In this document: positions 24,602 to 37,105 of the stretch, in pieces | Position numbering within the stretch: the stretch's first letter is position 1 | Layout: every line of letters begins with the position of its first letter | Assembly: GCA_002110485.1 (NCBI GenBank) | Contig: MOWL01000068.1 | Coordinates: forward strand, 372,001-436,000 | Length of the DNA stretch: 64,000 nt | Reading direction: 5' to 3' | From: Emergomyces orientalis | Lineage: Eukaryota > Ascomycota > Eurotiomycetes > Onygenales > Ajellomycetaceae | Made by a program: the position numbers and the translations under genes | Notes under the pieces: generated by a model | What the model was told of the DNA's origin: nothing | The model's input: the letters and a program-made list of their open reading frames with translations, nothing else | Database searches by the model: none

Positions 24602-27561
24602 CTAATGATTATAGCCATATTCGAGAAGCCGACGATCGTGCGAGTCGAACCGATCAGGGAGTTCAATGGTCGAATCAGAAGCCACTTCGACGTTCTCAGT
24701 GAGATCTCTGATATAACGCTGTTGAGGATGCTGAGGGATCCGGTAATGCCGGCGAATTCGAGAACGATCGAGCCCATCTATGGTGGAGTCGCTGTCATCT
24801 GTCTCATAGCCACGCATATCACCCGTGGGCGTTCTTGCGCGCCTATGCTTGGATGGTGGTGTGTCGTATTTTGGACGAAGATCAAATTGCACAGATTTGA
24901 CAGGTGCTGGGGCAGGTTGGCTGGATGATCTGATTTTGTATTTCTTACGAGAAGGTGGTCGAGGGTTTGATGTCCATGTTGATATTGATGTTGATGATGG
25001 GGATGCAGTGGAGAAAGCAGCAGGGCGCCTAAGCGGTATTGAGGGCGGTGTAGTAAAAGTATAATTATTGAATGGGTTATCATTGTTATTTATATGTGGT
25101 GGTGGGGGCAGTATTTGTCGTGGTGGTGTCGTCATTACACCTGGAGAAGGGTAAAAAACACATCGTCAGCGAAGTTGCTCCAAAACGGGTTCGTGGGATC
25201 TCAACCCACCCTCTGATGAGGTGTGGCGCTGTTCATACGAGAGGGTGGGGTTCAGCGTCGGTACAGCACTCACGTTCTCGTCACCCCTGGCCGACCCGGG
25301 AGCATAATGGTCCATTCCCGGAGGGGGAGGATAAGGATAGTTTGACTGCGCCAGGGGTGGTGCCCCTGGTGGTGGCGGGTAGTCTGCCGGATTATATGGT
25401 CCCGGCCGGACATTCGGCGGAAGAGGGGATGAACCAGGCGGGGGTGGGAATTGGTTTCCTTGTGTATAGTAATTTGAACCATTTGGAGGGGGAGACGGTG
25501 CATACGGAGCGGGATCATAGCCCTCCTCAAATGAGCCTTGGTAGTCATGGTCATCGGCATATGCTATTAAGTGTGACTATTAGCATTCCTCTATATTTTT
25601 CGTTTATTTTTGTATAAATCGTCTTCTTTACAGACTGGGAAGAGGAATAACTTGTTCGCATATGTAACCGAATTCATAAAAGCAACAGCTAGATAATAAT
25701 AACATATAGGAGTATTCTATGGTATCAAGTTAAAATGTCACGTACTTCTGCGATCCTTCTCGGCTCTCTTTCTCTCCTGCCTTTGGGTATATTCCCTAGC
25801 AGCAAGCCCTGCGCCAGCAGCAGCAAGCCCTGCGGTGGCAAAGTCTCTAGTACGGCTCCTACTACGATCCTTATGGCTGCGGTGATGTCTGCGGCCACTC
25901 TCTCGGTCAGAAAAGGAAGAGCCGCTTCCTGATGCGTCGTCACGGTAATGGTGGCCTCGGTTGCGGCTGCGGCTGCGGCTGGCCTTGCGACTGCTTCTCC
26001 GGGGAGATGCTTCAATTGCGCGAGGTGAAGAAGATTGTCGGCTCGGGGGTCGTCCGTAGTAGTTATTCGCTGGAATACTTCCATATACAGGATCATCTCC
26101 ATATTCAATGAGCTGTGGGGCCGATCTGGAGGGATCTGAGTAGGCTGATGATCGACCCATGCTTCTCGACCTGGACCTTCGTCGGTGGTTTTTGTCGTGT
26201 CGTTCAGAGGATTCGCTCTCTTTCTTTTCCTTGTGCTTTTCATAAAAGTTGGCAATCGCTGCACTACCAAGACCAGCAGCTGCAATCGGAAGACCCTGCT
26301 TAATCCTGCTGGGAGATTTCTCCCCCTTTCGGGATCGCGACTTGCTCCTAGCTCGCTCGATCAACCCTGCAACTGCTGCACCGGCGAGTCCGGCTTCCGC
26401 CATTCGTTTGTTGCGATGCGAGGAGGTACCATCATTAGAGCTCGATCCGGATCCCCGACGGTGACGGGAGCGGCTTCGTCTGTCGTGAGAGTTATTATTT
26501 GATTTTTCGGCGTTCTTCTGAGACTTTTTCCGGGCCAGTGCAACTACTCCTGCGATGGCGGCTGCGCCTAAACCCAGGCCTGCCAGAGTTTTAACACGGG
26601 AATCCGAAGATGAGCGACTCCGGTGTCGACGGTGTCGGTGGCGGCGCTCCCGACTGCGATCCCGACCACGATCGAGTGATTCGGTGTGTCTGCGACTCTT
26701 GCTGCGATGGTGGCTTCTAGCTCGTTGGAGAACATCAGCAGTTACCGCGCCTAGGGCTCCTGCACCGACGTCTCTGCCAATACGACTCAGGCCACTAGAT
26801 TCCTCCCCATCTTTTTTGGATTTTCGTCGCATTAGTTCAGCAGCACCGACTCCAACAAGCGCACCTTCCGCAAGGTGGCGTTTATAGTGATGAGGGCTCT
26901 CATCGCGATGGTGTTTATCCCTGTGGGAGTATATCGTGTCATCTTCGCTATTATAGTCGCGACCATGACGACTCCTTGTCCTTCGAGAGCCTGAACTGCG
27001 AGGGCTGTCGCCGTGGTAATAGCGCTCTTCGTACTCATCACGGTGGTGGCGACCGTCGTCGTATTCTCTGGTGGATCGGGCATAGTAATAGTCGTTCTCT
27101 CGGGGATCGCGGGCAGTCCGCATCGCCCAATTTTCATCGGCCTCGGATCGACTCACGATCTGGTAATCCGAATCATCGCGGGATGTCGAATATGAGGAGG
27201 GACGGTAGACCTCTTTAATAATTATTGGTTTAGGCTCTTGATTGATAAAAATATTGTGTGCATGGTAATGATGCTCTTGTCGAAGGGATTGTGCGGTGGA
27301 GGGATGGGGTTGACTGGCTATTCGACTGGGGCTGGTTGACTCACGATCGTAATCTTTCTCCCTACGATACTCGTAGTCGTACCGACTATCGCGGTCATGA
27401 GGGCGCCGAATAACAAGCTCGCGCTCGCCCATCGAGGACTCGTCTCGACGGTACATGGAGTCTCGTTCGGATGGAATGACGTAACGTCTGACCGAGTACG
27501 ATCTTGGTTCGGACTGGCGAGAAACCTCGTCCCAGTCACTGTCTCTGTAGGAATGACTCAT
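24602..27561 (-). CDS. DUF3824-like Arg/Ser-rich protein with Gly/Ala-rich hydrophobic repeats
   Basis: Three exons on the minus strand: 27561-25746, 25563-25210, 25140-24602 (902 residues). Intron 1 (182 bp) has a GTACGT donor and TGCTAAT branch. Intron 2 (69 bp) has a GTGGGT donor and GCTGACG branch; phase fits only this donor. The start is the ATG of MSHSYRDSDW; an ATG 20 codons upstream gives an unlikely leader. The protein opens with Arg/Tyr/Asp/Glu-rich sequence. It then has six short Gly/Ala-rich hydrophobic segments (such as LAGLGLGAAAIAGVVALARK), each followed by RS/KS-rich basic sequence. After that comes a Pro/Tyr-rich part with PPPPG repeats, then a hydrophilic tail. The pattern is that of the fungal family annotated with DUF3824. 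Function is unknown. Confidence 0.82.
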
Positions 27562-30500
27562 GAGGATGAGGACTTGAGAATAGACAGAGCAAATCAAGCA
27601 GAACGAAATCAATTCGATCAAAAGCGGGTATTAGGGCTCAGGGGTTCAGTTTCTTGAGGGGGATTGGAATAGGGGGGGTAGTGCAGTATCGAACAAAAGC
27701 AGAATCTTATAACGAGATGATCTGGACAAATCGCCCCGACAAACGAAGATATGAAATATAGAATGACGAGGTAAAATAGCCAGAGGTGGGGAAATTTCTT
27801 GAGGCGAAAACGGTGGAAGATGAAAAGACGGAGGGAGGGGATTTGGACAGTTTATGAATCGAGGCGATCAGGCTGAGAAGAATACAGCGACTAACCAGCT
27901 AACGGTTAGGCGCAGCAGCCAAGAGGAAGAGGGGCAGATGCAGGAATCAAATCACGCATAATCAGGCGTAATTCAAACGAAGATGCACAGAAACCGGAGG
28001 TTTGATAATAAAAAAGAAAAACAGAAAAGAAAAAGAAACAGCGACACAAGGGGGCACAGGCTGGAATAATATAGTAATTATTTATTCCTTGTTATCTTCC
28101 TCATGGGAATTATCCCGCCGTTCCGGGCACCATGGGGTAATATAATGAGTGGAGAAACAGGCGCAAGATGATCTCACGGGCGCAAAAAGGGAAAATCTAA
28201 GAATTGAAAATGGAACTGCATTTTCAAAAAGCGAAGGAGAAAAAAATTCTTTTACTCACCAGTCAGTAGAATAAACTGTATCGATGCCCAACGGGGAGGA
28301 GAGTGGTGTGTTGAGGATTTCAAGAAAATGCGGCTCGGGCGAAATCTGCGATGAAGTGATACGCTGTTCACTTGATGACAATATTGACAAGATTGGAATT
28401 GCGGGGATCAGAGAAAAGGAAAAGAGAACAGAAAAAAGCAGAAAAACCGGCCATTATATAGTATGCAGCAAGGTCCCGCGGAAAGGGCTGATAAATTTGT
28501 TCATTAATGCCTTGAGTCGTCCTGCAATAATGCAAGGGATCCATCCGATGACGTCGTTGGATATAGTCAGCTATTTAGCTGATAAATGAGGTTGGCGGCG
28601 GGTCCTCCCCCTCGGTGAACTTTCTCTTCTTTACGGTGTTCTGAAGTTTGGATATTGGGCGTCTCCAGACATTGCTTCGCAATTACCCCGTCTCGATATC
28701 TGTAAATGCATCTAACAGTAATCTTCATTGTTGGGCTCGAAGATCGGCTCCCCCATCCACTGGGACGGAGTAGATGGCGTTGAGATAGACGGCACCCCAG
28801 TTCCGCCCGCCCTGGCGGTGCGTTTGGGATTAGAAGCCAAGACAATATAAGGCCACGGGTTCAGGATAATCATGGACAAGAACGCCCTACAGAAGTGTCG
28901 CAAGGTGGCCGCAGCCACTCAGGAGGACGGGACCGTCTCTCGAGTCTCCTCGGTTGGTTCCGGATACGGCCGTTATTGGTTAAAATCTCCAGTCATCATT
29001 GTCCATTGATGAGGGGCAACTGGAGTTCATGACTGTGCTCTGGGGTATATCTGGCATAAACACCATTCACTCAATGTCCCCAAGAGCACGTTGCCACCTG
29101 GTGAGAACCCGTTGTGGTCCTGGGGAATTCTTGGGATGCCTGGCGTCGATTGCGTCAAATGTTTGCTGCTTCCATGTTCGCCAACCACTAAAGCGAGGCT
29201 ATTCACCCCCGGATTTTGAGACGACGATTTCTTTCATATCACACTGCATCTGCCGTTCTGCCGTTTATTGTTGTAGTTTAAAACCCAGCCTCTTTTGAGC
29301 CTCTTCCCTGTACCGGGATTTATGTATATGTGCCAAATAAAGGCACGTCTCTGAAGCGTAGTTAGATTTAACAGGGCAAACATGGACCAGTTCACACCAA
29401 TCCTGAATGACCTCTCAAACACTCAAGCCTGGATTCTCAAACATACAAGCCTGGATCGATGGATGGAGCGGCATCTTCCAGAATCCCGCTAGAGCAGAGC
29501 CTAACAGGATTCCCCGAGACTCAGCAGCCAGTTAAAACTTCGAGTTCTTGACCTTGTTCAGCCTTGCGCCCGACACAGCCCTGGTTTCCAAGTCATTGCA
29601 TACCACGCACACACAAAATTTCCCATTGTTTCGTTGGAGAGCAAAGGGGAAAAAACTTCCGTCCTGCCAAATACGTCCGATCTTTTTCAAACTATCTGTC
29701 TAACAAAGACAGCGCCCCAGACTGCCTCGAGGAGCTTGGGGCGCCTGGGCCGACATGCAATAGGCGCGGGTGTTGTCATATTCTTTTCACGAGGGGCTTC
29801 GTGGTTTTAATACCATTTCCAGGCAACAGAAATGACATTGGGATAGGCTCTTATTCAAGCATTTAGTGACTCGGGAAGACGAACCACTGGTTCCAGAGCC
29901 AATTGCTGGACCACGTTTTCTGCTTTCAACAACTTTTTTGCCAGATTCTATCTCTTGGTAGACTTTCGCTTGCCAAAGTTTTCCTAATATCCCGCTATCC
30001 ATGGATCTTACGAGCCTGAGCCTGTACAGCCTCGTTGTTTTGCACATTGTTTCTAGCTTGATGGTGTGAGGAATATGCCATACATATATCTGGATGTTCC
30101 CCCCATGCCTACAATATCTGCTTTTACCCTTGTGTTTCTGAATTTTCATAAATCCGCCATTCAATATTTACCCGAGGTGCTCAGTGACTGCGCCCGCTTC
30201 TTATCTCGAAACACTGAACTCCTGCGGGCGTATCCAAGTCACAGGTCAAACTAAACGCTGCCTTGTGTCATCCATATTCGGATGAATTTATCTGTCTAGT
30301 CGATGATGAGACAAAAATCCGCCCTTCCAAAAATCATCCTGTGTGCTGACACGCTGCGGCTCTCACTCTGTTGTGGGTTTGTTTCCCCCCTTCTTTTCAT
30401 TTCTGGCGCTTCCTATCCACGCTGTGCGATAGAGGTTTTGCTGGGCAAGGCTGCCGTTTCTGTATCCTGACGGTCGTTATCAACGCAACGGTGGGGTGGA

Positions 30501-33500
30501 CATGATCACAGTAAACGAGATAGTATGCAGCCCCGTTGTCAATTATTTGGTAAATAGTCATCTGATATTTATGTGATTGGAAAGATAGGAGAGAAACTGA
30601 TATTCCCTTTTACCAAGAAGCAAAAAAAAATATAAAAAAGTAAAATAAAAAAAACCAGGTCTAAAAGAGTGTATTTGGTTATTTGGTATGATTCTCAGGT
30701 TTTAGGGTCTAAATAACGTTTATCAAGCAGAAGCCTCACCACCAAAACGGTGTGATTTGTTGTGTTCTTGCCTCTGAGAATTAACATCAAACAGACTAAG
30801 CTGCGTGCAAAAAGTGATTGATCGGCTCTATCCTACTTTCACTGTTCCCTACGGCTCCCATCGACCATAAGCAGTCATTTAATTTCTCCAAAAGCCGCTT
30901 TCTTGGCACTTCCGCCTGGAGAAGTTAAAACACTGAGTTTCGCTTGCTATAACAAGCACATCTTGCTCGTGTCGTTAGAAGGTTATACTGTAACCCGCAG
31001 TCGGATTGGCATGGATTAAGTAAGATGGGGCACAGGGAATATCTGGGGAAAAAAGTAATCTGCCAGTCATCTCACTATCAACTTGACCCACAGAGTCGGA
31101 GCCCGTCAGAGCTCACAGTTTGATAAGACTCTATCTAGTCCGGAGCGGTTCAATGTCTTTTAAGAGTTATTGACTACTTGCTCTGCAAAGTCGCGGTTGG
31201 GCCCTAACAATAGAAACAAACTCGAACTAAACTTAGCTTCTTGATTTCTCTCTTGAGATAGGAAACAAAAATAGAAACAGCGATTGCGCATCCAAAAGAA
31301 CCAAATTTCTCTTTGCTCACCAAAGGGATGCTATAAGGGAAATGTTGAGGGACTTCCGACGAACCTGTCGAATTAGACAGATTAGGAATCCAGAGGAAAT
31401 TTGACTTGGTATCCGAGCTCGATTAGTCCCTTAACAGATAAGGACTACGACATCATCGTCTCTCGTGTTCTGATGACCTGATTCTAATTTGCATTGGTTG
31501 ACAAATATCAAATGCGAAAATTAAAAACAAAGATCTGGGGTCTGGGGTCTCATATTTGACCTGATAAAGTCTGCGGTGGCTGGTCACTTCCCACGATTTC
31601 GCGCGGCTTCCAGCCTGCGTCCTGCAAGCAAGGCTGCAGTTATGTGGAGTATGCAGCCCGTTCCGCCTGTCTTGTGAAAGTTGATCTATATCTAAATGTC
31701 ACCCGCCGATGGGTTATTTATCACTTGAATATCAATTCAAATACCCATCGTATCATTCGTAAGAAGCCATAGCTCCTGTGCAACAATAAATCTAGAACCC
31801 GGAACCACGGTGGTTAAGGTAATGGCAAAAATCGATTTCAACTCTTCTATTATCCCCCCCCCTGGCTTCTATGACGATTGTGTCTTTTTCTTGTGTTCTG
31901 GGCCGGTTTGCGGGGGTGGAATGGTCTAGCCACGGAGATGCGACGGACCTGGCGGTTCTGGATGACAGAATTGGAAAAGTTGGAAGCATCCTAGCATTGG
32001 AAAAAAAACTTGTAGAACGAAGAAGAAAAGCGTTGACGACGCAAACAGCAAGATTTTTAAGTTCTCCCAGGTATAAAGGATGGCCTGGGTCCAAGTAAAA
32101 CATAACAATCCCCAACGACGGGCGGTTTTTCACGGCGGTTGAGTGGCCACTTTGCGGAGAAAGTATGAGGGGGGACCTCGGGAGGAGAGAGAGCCCTTGC
32201 GGAAATCGCTCTATCTATACGGAGTACGGGAGCTGGCGACAACTTTCTCTGGAAGCCCATTGAAGCAGACGGCTGGACAACGCGAAGAAGCCAAGGTCCC
32301 TGCCTCTTCTAGTCCATCATCTTGATAGTTTAACTGAACTAATTGATGTTTTGGGAGTCCCCACTCGTCCGCAGCGTCATATTAGCGGTAAGCCTGGTAA
32401 CATTCAAGGACAGAATGTTGATCTTTGCTTCTAGGCTATCGGTAAGAAAAGTGTTCTATGAAGAATAAGTAAAATATAAAATATATAAAATATACAAAAT
32501 ATATAAAATATGTCAATTTCAATCAAAGCCAGCAGTCTCCAAACTGATTTGTGAAGGTGAAACATACGATACCAGAAGCCCCTGTCACAAAACAAACAAG
32601 ATACTACCTTACGTAATCTTTAGCACTGTGATCGACCGTATCTGATCCGGTTATCCGTATTATATGTCAGATTGAACTGTGACGAGGCTGGAACGGCGGT
32701 CAGCCTGCGATGACGGTTGCCATTGGGGGGTACCTATATTTGGTGTGTGATTTGTGTGCGATCCCAGGTACTCCCCAAGTATTCCCCAGGTATTCCCACC
32801 AGATCAATCTGGGCAGACTGGTCTGGACCAGCGATCGATTACGCGTCACGTATTGTCACGCCACTTAGAGGCGTCGTAGTTAATTATAGTTTAATTACCC
32901 CATAATTACACACAATTACCGCGACACTTTCCCGATACGGCATTCTCAACGTGTTGCCAACTTTCCTTTCTCCCATCGTCCGCCCGCTGTCATGAAGATC
33001 CCCATCATCATCATCATCATCTTGGCATCTCGCCAACCCTCAACAATAGTCACGGTATCAGAATCAGCAGCCAGCACCATCGCCAACCTCGTTTCTTGCT
33101 CTCTTCGTTTGCTGTTTGTTGAACCCTCCTTTGCCCCCCTCTGTTCCTGTTCCTTCGTCTACTTTATCTCCTTCATCCCACTATCTTACTTCCCCCGTGT
33201 TCCAATCGAATCCCTGCCCCCGAACCCCTCGCCGCTGGCTGCATCGCTTCTTGCACCCCAGCACGTCCAAACGGTCCAGTCCTTCAGCCAAGTTCTCCAG
33301 ACCTGCTTCGCCCTCGATTCGACCCCTGTGCTTCTCCGCTCCTCTCGTTGGTCGTTTTTTCACCCACCAGATTCCCGGCATTACTCAGCGCTATCACCCC
33401 TTTGCAAAAAGGTTGCTCTTGCTGGCAGCCTGGCACTGGCTGCCGTCTTGCATTGTTTACCTTGTCTGGTCCATCTGCTCTCGAATGTGACCCCCCATTT

Positions 33501-34309
33501 TCGTGTTCGTTCGGCTTCGTTGGGCTCTTTCGACGTGGGCCGCCCCCATTGGTCTTGACCCGCTGAATCGTTTCTCCTGTGCGACAGTTGTCAAACTAGT
33601 TATTTCTCACCTGTGACATTTGATTCCATAGGGCTCGAAGGTAGCCACGACGCTTAGAAAACGGAGCCAAGCGGGAGTGCCGAGAAGAAAACGGAAAAAG
33701 AAACCAAGCAAACAAACTCCAGAAAAAGTCGACTAAAAACTGCCCCGAAACACCAGGAACGTGGTGCATCTGTGGATGCCAAAAGGCAAAGGTAAAATTT
33801 AAAAAAAGGAATCTAACAAAACGAATTGATCGGCAATTAAACTTTTTTTTTCCCACCTCGCCTTCGTCTCGTTTTTAAACTTCTGGAATAATGTTTGCGG
33901 GAAAACAATTACAATAATCATAGACCACTAGCAAAACTATCACCAACCCAAGAAACCCTTGAACCTGCTTGGCCCCTGTTCCTTTTGCCCAACGTTCGCA
34001 TCCTCCAACCAGAATTTCTCAATAATGATCTTCTGTTGCGCAGCCTTACAGCAGTAACAGCAACCACTGACAAACAACATACGACACTTCCATCCCACTG
34101 CCTCAACTGTACATGTACTTCTAATACGACATTTATTTCCGAACACAGCATGAAACCACCTTCCATCCGTTAGCCTGTTTTTTTTGAGCTGTGTTACGTC
34201 CGCTGGGAGAATCCCGAACAAAACCTGCGGGCTGGTCCCTGCGTACTTCGCCCTATTCGTGCCTTGGGAAACCGCTGAAAACCTGCTTCCTGACTTCCTC
34301 TCTCCAGCC
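27562..34309. other. Long spacer (about 6.7 kb) between two divergent genes
   Basis: Contains the upstream regions of the DUF3824-like gene (-) and the Vac7-like gene (+). I found no open frame with recognisable content or a convincing exon chain. It holds a short AT tandem array (about 32470-32510, unit close to AAAATATAT). From about 32940 to 34309 the sequence is C/T-rich and looks like promoter plus 5' leader of the Vac7-like gene. A non-coding transcript is possible but cannot be shown from sequence alone. Confidence 0.55.
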
Positions 34310-37105
34310 ATGGCCTCATCAAATAGCCCGTCTTTCTCCAATAATCAACCAACCGATGACAAGACTGCACTAACCCACAGTGGGGGCACGTCGACCACTC
34401 GATCAAGTTCTGGTCCTGGTGCGCAAGGTTCCGCTCGACCTGACGCTCTTGTCTCACCAGCTGTACTCCAGACTCCATTTGTAGGCATGTCTTATCATAA
34501 AAGATATTCCTCTGCTGGACGATCAGCCCCAGTGTCGTCAACGAACTCAGTTGCTTCATCACGCGAAACCTCTCCCATCCGTCCCCTTCGGTCGATAAAC
34601 TCCGCAGCAGCATCAAGATCAGTCTCCCGATCACGAAAAAATAGCCAGGAGCTGAGCCCAAATCGTGCCCCTACACCCTCTGCCGTCGCGCTCCGACGGA
34701 ATCTCTCCAATGTGAACAAGCCGCAATTCCCACCGCCTTCGGCCGAACCGCCTGCAGACTTACCCAGTCCCAGTAAGTCCAATAATATGCCTTTGAAACA
34801 TGGCGACTCATCACCGCAATGGCCTATCTCTCCAAGACTCAAATCTCCACCTCCGCCAGTTCTGTCGTCGCGCAACAATCTCCCTCACACATCTTCAAAG
34901 CGAGCAGACCATGATATTACCATGGCAAACATGTCCAGCAAGAGGAACCCTCCGCCCCCAGTCGATGTCACTCAATGTGCAAATGCGCTGGAAGAGGAAG
35001 CTGATGATAAATACAACCGCCAAAACGCACGGGTAGCTTTGAATAGAGGTGGTAGCGGGACCGGATCGATCCTGGAAACAGTACAAGAAGCTGGCGCTCT
35101 GACAGAGTCACCAGTAGTTATGCTCCGGGAAGAAAATGTGGATGAATCTGTGCCATCTGTTGCAAAAGCTGGCATGGAAAGTGGAAGTGATAGCGGTGGG
35201 AACAAGAGCAAACCAAAGATATCGTCTGCCAACACTAGGCCGGGAGATATACTTGCCAAGCGCTCGTTTACCTCGTTGAGTCCATCTCGAGGGAAGCTTG
35301 GTGATACCCCTACTAGGAATATGATTATCGAGGCAGAAACGGTTAGCTCTATCCCCCAGGTATCTCTTGGTGGTGGTGCAGGCGAACGTGGGGCCTCTGC
35401 AAGAACGGATATCGGAGGTAGCGTCAAGTTAAAGGCAAGCGACGAAACTATTCGACCAAAAAAGGAAAAGAAGAAACCAGTTCGCAAATCGACAGCACTC
35501 CCCGCTGGTACAGGTTTGTGATAGCCCGTGTTCAGTTACTATCATGACCTACTTTCTTAACTAACCGTAATTTTGCCTACAGTTTCGTCTAAAGCAGATA
35601 TATTTGAGGCCAAAGTTGCCAGCGCTGTCGATGAGGCAGACTCTTCAGACTCTGCGGAAACTTTTGTGTACGAGTCAAATCCCCCAGATTCTCATCCTGC
35701 TCGGCAACTCCGTTATCATTCGAGAACTCCCAGTACCACGTCAATGACTAGCCAAGCCGACCAATACGGAGGCCGGTCACGATTAGGTCTCAGGGACCAA
35801 GCCATTACTGGGAAGAGAAGTATGAAGTTTACGAATGCGGGGTATGGCACCCTAGATGGTGATGGAGATCAGTCAAGTGGCAGGGGAAGTGGAAGAACTA
35901 ACGGGCATATCCATACGACACGGCACTCCCATATCGGTCGACAGGGGAGAAATGGTCATACATCGGTCCTCGATCAGTCCCCATTTCTTGTTTCGCAGAG
36001 TCCGAAGTCCTCGAGACACAACTTGAGCAACGGGAGTAAACAAGCCTCCCGTGGTTCTCATAGCTATCGTATGACCGGTAGCCCTAAAAAGAATGGCGAT
36101 ACGTATGGGTATGATTTCGATGGTGAAGGCGCGGATGATGAGCGAACGCCCCTTGTTGGGTCTGTTCGTGTAACTCGCAGCCGTCACGGCCGCCGTCCCA
36201 ACAGTGCAAGCCTTCGTCAGATGGAGTATATGGAGCAACGCCAAAGGAACTGGTTTTCACGATACGGCTTCTGCATTATTCTCTTAACTTTTATATTCCT
36301 ACTCATTGGAGGTGCGACTACGGCTGTGGTCGGGCTGATGAAACCGCTTACCGACGTCTACGTCAAAAAGATCCAAAACGTCTTAGCTTCAGAACAAGAG
36401 ATTATGTTTGGCCTCGAGGTTCAAGCCATCAATCCCAATCTTATGTCGCTTACAATCAACGATATGGACGTCAATATCTTTGCGAAGAGCAGATACGTTG
36501 GCAGCGAGTCGCTCTGGCATGGTTCCGGTTCTCGCCCAAATATAGTAGTACCACGGACGAAGGATAGCAGAAAGCGGGCCCGCCTGGCTAATGCGGTAAA
36601 CCAAAATACGGCACCCAGAAGCGATACGACACACACGACTGGCGGTGTTGACAAAGGCACAGATCCCATTTTCGGAGAGCCACCTGAGGATCCAGCTGGG
36701 GACCCGCAGACTATGCTACTTGGCCGCATTTTTCATTTCGACTCTCCTCTCACCTTCGAATCTTCGCCATGGAAGCACGAACCATCCGCTTCAATTGGCG
36801 AGGTGAGGCTTGCGAAGCCGGGAAATAAAACCGAAGAAGGAGGAACTGCTCGTTGGGAACGAGTCTTGCAGCATCCCTTTGAACTGATCGTGCGGGGTGT
36901 CGTCAAGTACCAACTACCCTTGACGTCCCGTATGAGGTCTGCTTCGATCAATTCAAAAGTAACTGTAGTTCCTAATGATGACAGTGGTGGCGGAGAAAAT
37001 GGTGACGATGGAAACGACGACGATGATGATAAAAAGGGTGGACAAAAACGCCCAACGACACCGGGCAACAACAACGACACTATTGCCGAAACAAATCAAT
37101 CTTGA
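34310..37105 (+). CDS. Vac7-like vacuolar membrane protein (Fab1 lipid kinase regulator)
   Basis: Two exons, 34310-35513 and 35583-37105 (908 residues), with a 69 bp intron (GTTTGT donor, CTAAC branch). The first two thirds are Ser/Pro-rich and disordered. A single membrane segment (about residues 628-652) sits in RYGFCIILLTFIFLLIGGAT, followed by the typical Vac7 luminal stretch with PLTDVYVKKIQNVLASEQE and INPNLMSLTINDMDVNIFAK. The C-terminal tail is Asp/Gly/Asn-rich. In yeast, Vac7 is an integral vacuolar protein that raises PI(3,5)P2 through the Fab1-Vac14-Fig4 complex. Fungal databases often call it 'phospholipid metabolism enzyme regulator'. The ATG chosen (MASSNSPSFS) is the first in the open frame; upstream sequence looks like leader. 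Confidence 0.88.

Noticed and set aside
28712..28918. Minus-strand open frame with a hydrophobic NPWPYIVLASNP stretch
   Set aside because: Short, no matching upstream exon, no family recognised.
32992..33558. Open frame of 188 codons before the Vac7-like gene
   Set aside because: Composition follows a C/T-rich leader; content is Leu/Ser/Pro-rich without motifs.
27562..34309. tRNA, 5S RNA or small nucleolar RNA genes
   Set aside because: I looked for A/B box and C/D box patterns by eye here and elsewhere and found none good enough; tRNAscan-SE or Infernal would decide.
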